From positions 19,515,001-19,579,000 of the forward strand of contig NC_083386.1 in assembly GCF_031755915.1 (NCBI RefSeq): a stretch of DNA of 64,000 nucleotides. The letters are read 5' to 3'. Source of the DNA: Ziziphus jujuba. Its lineage: Eukaryota > Streptophyta > Magnoliopsida > Rosales > Rhamnaceae. The notes beneath the pieces were generated by a model. It made no database searches. It saw only the letters and a program-made list of their open reading frames with translations, and was not told the origin of the DNA. Below, in pieces: positions 49,105-58,482 of this stretch. The position numbers and the translations under genes are program-made. Within the stretch, counting starts at the first letter, position 1, and every line of letters begins with the position of its first letter.

Positions 49105-50075
49105 TTTGGTTTAGAGCCAAATTTTGTTCAGGTTTGATCTATCTTTATTTGCTTTATTTGTTTTGTGTTATTCTGTAATTTTAGCATTAGGTTAAGTTTG
49201 CATCTATCCCATACACATTCTGCATAAAAAAAACAAAAAAACAAAAAAACAATTCATTCCTAATTGAATTAGGATTTCCTAGTTTTATCGTTTTTTTTAT
49301 TTCCTAGTTTGTTGGTTGTTTTTCATCATTGTTCTTGTTAATTTTGGTTTTTGTTGATTTTTCTAAGCAGTTTTAGTCTTAAATATTTGCATTCATATAT
49401 TCAAAAAAAGAAAGGAAGAAAAAGCCGAATAAAAAAAAAATTTCGATTTGTTGAATTTGGTGTTTGCTGAAAATTTCTTTGAACTGCTGTATTGTTGACT
49501 ATTTGTTACATATTTGGAGTTGCTAGAGAATTTTTTTTGCTGCTGGATATTTAGATTTTGGGTGCTTAAATTATTTGGATTAAATAGGGAAAGGAATTGA
49601 TACAAAACTAGAATTACGAGAACAACAACCAACACCATTCCTTATTTTTGTTCGAATTGATTCTTGTTCGTGTTTGAAATTCTTTTTTCTAAATTTTATT
49701 CTTGAATCCTTAACCTCTTACCATCTAATCCAGTTCTTGCTAATTCCAAAATTTTTGTTAGTATTTTGCTTTATTTTGTCTAGAAAGCAGAAAACTAGGA
49801 TTTGTTAAATTCACTGTATTGCTTACTTTTTGTTAATGTTTTGTTGATAAGTTTAATTAAAACATACTTATGATCTAATTACTGTTTTATAGGTGTTTTA
49901 ATTAGAACTTTGATATAACTCATTGAGTGGAAAAAGACAAGAGTATGTGAGCTTAAAAGAGGATAAAAGCCGAAACTAGTGTGAAAAAACGAGTGTCAAG
50001 ACCTTGATTGAGTGAAACATGTGTGGGAATGATATTTGGTGAGAATTTATTTTATTTTGCATTATTTATACTAAC

Positions 50076-50178
50076 ATGGCAGATTCAAGGGTGAGAAGAG
50101 GAGATGCACCTTTGAGAATTAATGAAGAGGAGTCCATAGGATTCCATGGTGGTTCCTAAGCTACGGGGAGTGGTGAGC
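50076..50178 (+). pseudogene. Truncated second gypsy gag start
   Basis: Begins MADSRVRRGDAPLRI, matching the first gag. It has a TAA after FHGGS and is then fused to LTR sequence at AGC (50176-50178), three bases shared by gag and LTR at the junction. Confidence 0.88.
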
Positions 50179-50472
50179 CTATATAAGGGCTTATTTTTTT
50201 GGAAGAACACACCATTAATAATATTCAGAATTTATTTTGTGAGATTGAATTTTTCTTTATTCTCTTGAACACTTAAAACACCATTAGAGAGTGAGTGTTT
50301 TAGCTTGACTTATCAATAGGACTTCTATCACCTATTGTGGCGTCTTTACCACATACTAAGGTTTTTAATCACAGGTTGGTTAGGGGTCAAGGTAACCATT
50401 AGAACTTGAGCATAATTAGATCCGGGCTAATATAATACGGGTTTAGGAGCAGGTCGTCCTAGGTTCGTATTG
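50179..50472 (+). repeat. Partial third gypsy LTR
   Basis: Matches 41933-42225 of the 5' LTR, from CTATATAAGG to GGTTCGTAT. The terminal CA appears as TG. It joins the copia sequence at the TGTAC flank. Confidence 0.9.
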
Positions 50473-50477
50473 TGTAC

Positions 50478-51048
50478 ATTAGACTGCATGTAAAAGAATA
50501 CTATGACACCTATAGTGAACTAAGTATGTTAGACTTCTAATCTGACAATCCAAACACTTGAAAATATAGAGATTCATTGATGCAGATCGGGCTTTTAATG
50601 TAGACAATAGGAACTCTACAGGGGGTTATTATATCTATCTTGGTGACTCACTAATATCTTGGTCCTCCAAAAAACAAAATGTAGTTGCTCGGTCCATCAT
50701 CGAATCAGAATATCGTGCCTTTTCACATGGTGCTGCAAAAATATCTTGGCTACAGCAGCTTTTACATGGGCTCAAATTTTTCTGTCCAACCATACCAGTT
50801 ATTTGTTGTGATAATAAAGGTGCAGGTTCCTTTACCGCCAATCTAGTGTTCCATCAAAGAACCAAGCAAATAGAAGTTGATGTCCACTTCGTTCATGACA
50901 AAGTTGTTCAACTTACTTTGGACATTCATTATATTCCAACAATTGATCAACTTGCTGACATTTTAATGAAGACTCTACCAACGGCCCGCTTTCAGCATCT
51001 TCAAACCAAGCTTAATGTGGTTCCTCTAACGTTCAGCTTACGGGGGGA
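50478..51048 (+). pseudogene. Copia RNase H end, after the gypsy insertion
   Basis: Continues the frame cut at 41094: LHVKEYYDT, then across frames AFNVDNRNSTGGYYIYLGDSL, ISWSSKKQNVVARS, ESEYRAFSHGAAKISWLQQLL and PVICCDNKGA. The open stretch 50846-51103 follows with HQRTKQIEVDVHFV and TIDQLADILMKTLP. It then meets the polypurine tract. RNase H would remove the RNA template in an active element. Confidence 0.88.
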
Positions 51049-51313
51049 TGATAGATCAAAAGTTACACAAGCTGATGTGTCAATAGATAATGCCAAGGGG
51101 TGATACAATTGTAATCCTCTCAGATAAAAGACCTATCCTATTGTACCTTTCCTATAGTAATAATTACATCATACTGCTGTGGCGATATTGATGTTGGCTT
51201 TAGATAAGTGTGAATAGGGGTGTGATGCACCCAGATATCTTGTACATATACGTACCCATCAAATCAATATAATCAAGCCTTTATTATTTTATTCTTTGAT
51301 TGCTAAACTTACA
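51049..51313 (+). repeat. Copia 3' LTR
   Basis: 265 bp, TGATAGATCA to CTTACA, equal in length to the 5' LTR and similar throughout, followed by the perfect duplication CAAGC. Confidence 0.93.
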
Positions 51314-51318
51314 CAAGC

Positions 51319-51595
51319 TCACAGTTCATAGGCTCCCTATTCGCTCAAGGGGGTCTATTAAAGATAAAGCTGCAGTTCATTAAGCTATTACCACTTTGTT
51401 CCTCCTTTAGATATATTTTGTATGGATCTTATTATTGGAGACAGTTCTTTGTCTCTCTTTTTGTTACCTATAGTCTTGGTATGTACATATTAGTTATCTA
51501 GTGTTTTTATCATGTTGTGTCAATATAAGTTGTATCAAAGATCATTATTAATATACAAGAAATCATTTTATTTCATATTGTTAACTTAATAAACA
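51319..51595 (+). mobile_element. Older copia remnant, right part with likely LTR
   Basis: Resumes the sequence cut at 37092: across the junction the frame FNILCGKL continues as TVHRLPIR and RGSIKDKA-like wording, as in copia C-termini. CAAGGGGG (51346-51353) is a polypurine tract, so the remnant's own 3' LTR would start near 51354 with TCTATTAAAG (TG changed to TC). Its right end is unclear, perhaps near ATTGTTAACTTA (51583). Confidence 0.6.
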
Positions 51596-51639
51596 TAAAA
51601 TTAGGCTATTAAATAAGTAAATTTTATGCCTGACAGAAC

Positions 51640-52110
51640 CAACCCTGTCAACAGGAATTTGAGTGGATCGGCTTTAGAGATGAGCCGAATTTATTGAGCC
51701 AAGACAAAGCGTCTTAGTTTCTTGAGGAAGATGCCAAGTGCTAGTTGAGCTAGGAGTTTCTAGCGCTAAGTCCTTTCCTACGGGAAATCATTCCAAGCAT
51801 TCTAGAACAAGCTGAAAAGCCAGTAAGCAAAGAAACGAAAGAGTGGCCCGTTTGGGATATAGTTCCTGCTTTGCCTTCTATCTCTCCAAGTGGAGTTGCC
51901 AATACCAAGTGGTTTCAAGTGAAGGCAAGGATCCATTCTTAAGTAAGCCGCTTTCAGTCTTCTCATTGGTAGTGAGGGTGTGGGGGCAAGTTTTTGGGTG
52001 AACGGCGGGTGTGGGGTACGAACGAGATTCTATTTTCTACTCCTACTAAGACAGTGAAACTCGTTATCAAGAGCACCCTGTCATTGCTTAAAGCAGAAAA
52101 TTTTGTGCCT
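51640..52110. other. GC-richer island, possible organellar (mitochondrial) insertion
   Basis: About 450 bases with visibly higher GC than both flanks and no homopolymer runs. Phrases such as GGCTTTAGAGATGAGCCG, TTTCCTACGGGAAATCATTCC and GGGTGAACGGCGGGTGTGGG have the texture of plant mitochondrial non-coding DNA. No protein frame is recognised. Short imperfect direct repeats AATTTTATGCCTGAC and AATTTTGTGCCTAAC bracket it (about 51618 and 52100). This is pattern recognition only. Confidence 0.45.
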
Positions 52111-54799
52111 AACACTTATCTAATATGACTTTTGAAAATTCAAATGATAAACTTTAATTAACTAGAAGTGTTTTAATTAATTGATATTATCTAATCTAAA
52201 TTGATTTTTGAAAATTCAAATTAATTAATTAAAGTGTTTAAATTAATTAAGTTTATATTATCTAATATAATTAGTTAAAAAGTGTTTTAATTAAATTAAG
52301 TGAAAAATTAAAGGAGATTTAATTCAAGTAGGAGATTATGTGTGCTTCTATTTATGAAATAAAAGCTTAAAGGAAAAAGATGATAAATATACAACATTTT
52401 TGTTTTCTCATGTGTCGAGAACAAAAAAGAAACAAAAATTAAGAGAAAGAGAAAAACATGATGCTTACATTCTTTTGAGACACTCACCCATCCGTTTGTT
52501 GGTAGAAAATTTGGCAGTGAAGATATTTGGTGAGTAGAAAACTTGTTTCTTTTTGTGAAGATCTATGGTGAAAAGAAAACTTGTATCTTTCTCCTAATTG
52601 CTTCAAAGGATTTTTTTTTTTTTTTTCCTTGTGATATTATTATGCTATATTCATCTATAGTAGATCTTGACTATAAAAAAATAATAATAAAAAATTTTGA
52701 AATTTATTTTGGCCTAATTTTGATCTCCGGATCCAATAATTTGTATCAAAGCCAAGTTATAGTTCTATTTAGTGTTAATAAATATGTTTTATGAAATTAG
52801 GTTTCAATGTATCTGTATTTAGTGGGCACATATACATCAAATGTATGTGCTTATTATTGTTATTATTATTTATTTGATGGATGGTTGATTAAGTTTAGTT
52901 GTTAACTCTATGGTTCCCTTAGATCTTCTATTTTTTCGTACACATTTATTTTGATTAGATCATAGTTTAAAAAAAAATCCTAAATGCTAATTTTTGTAAT
53001 TGATGGAGATCAAGTTTGAAGATTTACACAAGCAGCCAACGATGCAAATCTAAAGTGTTTGTCTCACTTTTGGTCCGCGTTGGAGATGAAAAATGACGAG
53101 GCAATGTCTAGAGTGGGAGTTGAGTTGCAGCTCTTTTGCATTCATGAGACAATGACCACACAATGTGGTTGAACTCTCTATTTATGGGTCAAACATTTAT
53201 GAATTTCAATTGTGTTTTATTATGGTTATTATTATGCAGTGAGAATGTGACGAAAGGTCCTTTAAGTTATACTGCCAGTAACACTTGGTCCCCAAATTCT
53301 TTTTTTTCAAAGATCATTTTACATTTAAAAAATCTTTACGACTCATAAAAATTTAAAAGTTATACCTTTTTATACCAAACCATATATTTTTCTTTTTCTT
53401 TTTCTTTTTCTTTTTGATAAATTGTTCTGTACAATACCATAACATTTGAATTCAGTACTAAATGTTTGAAATTTTTTAAGAGAATATAAAATTAAAAAAC
53501 CAATAAAAAATTTAAAGAATTTAAAAGTCTTTATAGTTATTCCCATAAATTAAAAAATATATTTTATAATAAATAAATGAAGTAAGTAAAATGAAACTAG
53601 ACTACATGATATTAGATTTTAAGAATAAAATTATTAATAATAAATTTTTATATAATTTAAAATTTTTATCTTTTAAAAAAATATTTTAAAAGATAAAGTA
53701 GTTTCCCAATTTTATTTTCATGATACTTCATAAAAAAATATATATATATTTCAAAAGATAAAGTATCTTACCAATTTTATTTTCATGATAATTCAAAAAA
53801 ATTAATTTTTTAAGATTTTCCAATTAAAACTATTCTTTAGGCTTTTTTAGTGTTTATTCCACATGTAGCCCTAAACTATTTAAATGTTTCACTTTGGTCT
53901 TTTATGAAAATGAAATTTTGAATGTAAAATTAGTCAAGCATTAACGCTGTAAAAAATTAACAAGTTTAATGAGCACTTTGCTAAAATAAATAATTTGAGA
54001 ATCCAAATATCACTAGCAGTATGGTTAATAATATAGATTACGTCATATATATATAAATATATATATATATCATTGCCATAGAGAATAAAATGTTCTATTT
54101 AGAATAATATATTTATTACCTGAATTTTTTTAATAGTCAAAAGTAAAACATTTCATATTTTTTATAAACTAATTTTAAAGAGTTAAAAACGAAAAGCTTA
54201 GAATTTTTTAATAATTTTTTGCCCTAAAAAATTTGTATTTTGTTTGAGTTTTAATAGAATTAAATTTTATTAACACAAGATTAAATTATATTTAAAATAA
54301 TCTATCTAGTCCATTCCAGTTCAATATTATATCATAAACGGATCTCAAAACCATGTAGATGAATACGAATAGATAACAGTCATGTGTACTCAGGTTCGGT
54401 TGAATATGAATAGATGACACTCATGTGTACTCAGGTTCTCATTAAACATGACCACCATCGAAATTTTCTTAATTAGCAAAAACTAAAATTAAATTTAAAA
54501 AATTAATAATAATTTTCATGAACTTGAAATCTGCAAGTCAAACGGAAAAAAGAAAAAAAAAAACGAAAATTTGGGATGCCTCTTCCTGGTCCGAAGAAAA
54601 AATGAAAAAAAAAAAAAAAAAAAACCGAAAATCTTGGAGATTGTTAAATACTAGCATGATTTTGCAAATCAAAAAAGAAAAAAACGAAAATCAATATGAA
54701 TTTTTTATTTTATTTTTTGTAATAATATGATTTTTTGTCGTTGTTTCGTTTGCGGGGTAAGTTGCAATAATAAGAAAGAACCTTGCCAGTGGTCGTAAA
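52111..54799. other. AT-rich spacer, possible old LTR
   Basis: No gene. TTGTATCAAAGCC (52739-52751), preceded by CCGGATCCAATA, looks like a decayed tRNA-Met primer site, so 52.1-52.7 kb may be an old LTR. Short tandem duplications lie at about 53690-53805 (AAAAGATAAAGTA...ATTTTCATGATA) and 54352-54440 (TCATGTGTACTCAGGTTC). TA-rich tracts lie near 54045-54072. Confidence 0.45.
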
Positions 54800-55612
54800 G
54801 GGACAATCCAATAGCAATTGGCCACCTTTCTTTTCTTCTTTTCCTTTTTCTCTTTCTTCCATTTTCTTTCTCTCTCTTCTTCTCTTTGTTTTGATTATTT
54901 GAAGTAATCTTTATCCACGATACCCAAAAAAAAAAAAAAGAAAAAACAAATTGAAGTGGTTCTGATTTATACCTTCGATTCTCACTTACTGGCCCTCTTT
55001 TTATGCCAATCTATTTATATATTTTTCTCTTCCTTCCCTTCAAAGTAAACAAGAAAGTAAATATTTTTTCCCGCTTTTCTCTGCCGCTGATTCTCCGGAA
55101 TCACTTTTTCTCAACTGGGTCTTTGCTTTCTTCCACCCCTAGCATTTTTCTTTTCCTTTTTGAGCTGGGATTTCCAACTAGAGTGATAAAAAAATTAAAA
55201 AAAAAAAAAAGAAGTCTAAAAAATCCCACCTTTTGGATCTTCCTTTTCCTTGGAAATTTGTTCCATTCTCTGCTTTAGATACAAAAAATTTCCTCTGGGG
55301 TTGCTTTATTTCCTATCTGATTATAGTTTATAGTACTTATGGAACAAAATCAGTTCTTCATTTTTCATGTTTCTTTAAAGATTCTCTTCGATTCCGAAAA
55401 GTGGGTCTTTTTTCGGATTCTTTAGTTTATGCTATTAAGAAAAGTAGATTCTTGATTCCCAGTAAAAGATTCTGAAATTCAATGCTTTTTAAATCATTGT
55501 AAAACTTCAATCACTCTGCCTCTTTTTGGTTCTGTCTTCCTCTTCCAAGCCTAATTCAAAAACTTGGGATATGAGTTTCTGATCTTTCTTCTGCATATTA
55601 GCACTTTTAAGC
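54800..55612 (+). promoter_or_regulatory. Promoter and pyrimidine-rich leader of the MYB gene
   Basis: A CCAAT motif near 54807 and a TATA-like TATTTATATATTTTT near 55011 precede a long C/T-rich leader running to the ATG at 55613. Upstream ATGs occur in the leader, so it may contain a 5' UTR intron or uORFs; the sequence alone does not decide this. Confidence 0.5.
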
Positions 55613-56764
55613 ATGGAAACTCTGTATCCCACTTCTTACATGTCGAATTCGAATTTGTTTTTCCAAGATACCCAGAGCACAAAATGGACAAGAGAAGAAA
55701 ACAAAAAGCTTGAAAGTGCACTAGCTGTGCTCGACGAAAGACCACCGGACCGGTGGCTAAAAGTGGCTTCGGTGGTTCCAGAAGAGACAGTTTTCGATGT
55801 TGTGAAGCAGTGCAAGGAACTTGAAGAAGATGTTTGGTTTGTCCAAGAAAGCCAGAGCACAGAATGGACCAAAGAAGAGAACAAGAAGTTTGAGATTGCT
55901 CTGGCTATACACGGTGAAAGAACACCGGATCGCTGGCTGAAAGTGGCTGAAATGATCCCGGGAAAGACTGTTTTCGATGTGATCAAGCAGTACAAGGAAC
56001 TAGAAGATGATGTTAGTGATATTGAAGCAGGGAGGGTCCAACTCCCAGGCTATCTCACATCCTCTTTTACATTAGAATTGGAGGATGATCGTGATCCTTA
56101 TCGAAAAAGACCTCCTCTGGCTCGAACTTCTGATCATGAAAGAAAGAAAGGGGTTCCATGGACAGAAGAGGAGCACAGGTGAACTCTCTACAAAATTGTG
56201 TTACAAAATCTGCAAATTCATAAAACCCATTTGTTTATTTAATTATATCTGTTTTACAGAGTAATTTGGCATAGGATTTGTGTTTCTATGTCTCGTTGTT
56301 TGCAACTTCTTTCTTTTTTTTATTTTTTTTATTTTTTTGGCTCTTTTTCTTGACCTCCAATGTGCGGCTATGAATTTTGCAGGAGATTTCTCATGGGACT
56401 TCTAAAATATGGTAAAGGGGATTGGAGAAATATATCAAGGAACTTCGTGATCTCCAAAACCCCAACACAAGTGGCAAGCCATGCTCAGAAATACTTTATA
56501 AGGCAGCATTCAGGAGGTAAAGATAAAAGGAGACCTAGCATCCATGATATCACTACTGTCAATCTCACTGAGACTACTACTTCATCAGAAAACAATAGAA
56601 CTTCGTTGGAGAATTTCTCTGTACTTCCACCACAACACAAATCTACACAAGAAGCACAAAAAGTTGTTCTTGATTGGAACATCCCTAATGATGGAGCTTT
56701 CATGGTTTTTGGCTCAACTCTTGGAAATCTTTTTATGACATCTCCTTGGCGAGATTTCTCCTAA
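55613..56764 (+). CDS. DIVARICATA-like MYB transcription factor with duplicated SANT domain
   Basis: Two exons, 55613-56178 and 56383-56764, with a GT-AG intron; 315 aa in this frame. Family members are nuclear DNA-binding regulators with one N-terminal RADIALIS-type SANT domain and one SHAQKYF MYB domain. Here the N-terminal domain is present twice as a 60-residue in-frame repeat: residues 21-80 ([12 protein letters not shown] to the KELEEDV region) and 81-140 ([12 protein letters not shown] to KELEDDV). The linker [15 protein letters not shown] follows, then the MYB domain from about 181 ([29 protein letters not shown] near 221-227) and [12 protein letters not shown]. The usual C-terminal tail is found in another frame at 56757-56861 ([16 protein letters not shown], ending FQLQT), so the annotated end DFS reflects a frameshift after FMTSPW. 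The DNA-binding part is intact. Confidence 0.93.
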
Positions 56765-56864
56765 TGGCCTTAAACTTCAAGGGAAAAATCTGTATGGTGG
56801 TAGTTATTATGCAGCAGCTCATACGACACCGCAAACTTCACTGTTTCAACTGCAAACCTGAAAA

Positions 56865-58440
56865 TATTCGGAAAAATGTGGATGAAGCGGTGCCCTTCAT
56901 TTATTGTTGTTGTGTTCATGGAATGGAAAATGCCGTCTCTGATAATGTTTAGTGTAATTTTTCAGTCTAAACTTTTTTAATCATGGTTTTTGTGTGATCT
57001 TCTAATTGAGGAATCTATATTTAGTACATATGTAGTTTTCCAGAACATAAGAGGCCAATGGAAATCCTATAGTGCCTCAGTAAATTTAATGCCTGATCAA
57101 AAATAACTTGGATAGAGCAGCTCATCCCCTTTTTTTTTTATAACTTAAATGCCTAGTTCTTGAACTTCAATTTCAATGTCTACATTACCATTACATAGAG
57201 TTACAAAATGCAAATTTAGATGGTGAATTAAGCAAGACCATTTTGATCAAGAGCGAAAGTACCCTGTTGAGAATTAATTATACAATTTTGGTGCGGATAA
57301 AAAATAAATAAATAATAGTTGACTGGTACTGCTACTAAATAATCTGATTTGAGGCTAGGATCTCACTACAACAGTAGTGTTTCCAGAATCACCAAGGAGC
57401 AAGGATAGTGATATACTGACCAGAATTTTATTAAAAAATTATTTTCGTTTGGCTGTTTGGAAGGGGAGAAAAGAATTGTAATGATTTACACGTAGAATCA
57501 TTAAACTTTTACACAAAGTAAAGTATTTATATAAACAATATTTGCATAAAAGCGGCCATGTCAGCATGGTGATGTGGCTGAATATAGGCTGACTCACTTG
57601 GCACTCCGTTTTTTTCTGAAAGTCCACAGTATCTGATTGCTTTCTGTTAAGATTACTTTCCGCCATTTCTTTGCTTTGTGCACTCAATATGGCCAAGTTG
57701 ACCAAGAGCTTCATCACCATAGCTTAGTAGATGCTGAGTATGCATTCCACTTAATAAGCATCCTCTTCTTTCAGTCCCTAGTAGAATATAGGACAATCCA
57801 CGTAACAATACCAATGTGGTTAATTTTACATATTTTTTTATATATATAATGTTTTATTTTTGTCCTGCTCTACCAATGAACCCTTGAATGCCTTTTTTTT
57901 TTTTTTTTCCCCTCCCTTTGATGTTTCTGTTTCCGCCAACCCAATTGTCAGTGGTGGCAACACTGTTTCATCAGAAGCCTAGTTGCTTTTTCTTTTAACA
58001 AGTCTCCGGAAGCATCATGCTTTATTGTGAATATTATTATTGTATTTTTGACAACACATATAAAAAAATTATAAAAAACTATAAATTATTAAAAAAAAAA
58101 AGAAAAAAAAAAAGCATTACCGGCTTGCGGATTCTAGCTTTGAAATTATGCAGAATAAGCATTAATTTTTCTTTGACCCTTTGAATGCTCCAGTGTCAGG
58201 TTTATTCCTAAATGCCTCTCATCAATAATTATATATATATATATATAATATACAATGAAGAGAAAATAATGAGAGCTTACAATTCTCCTCATGTGAAATA
58301 GATTCTTGTCCTACATGATCTGTATGAGTACCGTGCCTATTTTCTAATGTACTTTATATCTTACAAAAGTAATAAATTAAAATTTATTGTTGAAAAATGC
58401 ATGGATATTTGCTATGAGAATTCATTTAACACAAATATGC

Positions 58441-58482
<42 letters not shown>

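Larger units (their letters stand above)
41095..50472 (+). mobile_element. Ty3/gypsy element in tandem LTR-int-LTR-int-LTR form
   Basis: A full element (LTR 41095-42225, interior 42226-47974, LTR 47975-49104) is followed by a second primer site, leader and gag start (49105-50178). That copy is fused to the last 294 bases of a third LTR (50179-50472). The outside flanks GGTAC (41090-41094) and TGTAC (50473-50477) look like one target duplication with one change, so the whole array descends from a single insertion into the copia element. RT, RNase H and integrase are gypsy type. The gag, the tRNA-Met primer site and the RPITRAQAKRF tail suggest a chromovirus lineage, but I cannot assign the clade. 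Confidence 0.9.
37093..51313 (+). mobile_element. Inner Ty1/copia retrotransposon, interrupted by gypsy
   Basis: Two 265-bp LTRs (37093-37357 and 51049-51313) both begin TGATAGAT and end TTACA. The flanking target duplication CAAGC is perfect (37088-37092 and 51314-51318). The primer site TGGTATTAGAGCC directly follows the left LTR (37358), and a GGGGGGA polypurine tract (51042-51048) directly precedes the right LTR. The coding order gag, protease, integrase, RT, RNase H is copia. The element is split at 41094 by the gypsy array and resumes at 50478. Its own length without the insert is about 4.8 kb. Confidence 0.93.

Noticed and set aside
57439..57720. 93-codon minus-strand ORF downstream of the MYB gene
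   Set aside because: No recognisable family, no splice or leader context; could be chance.
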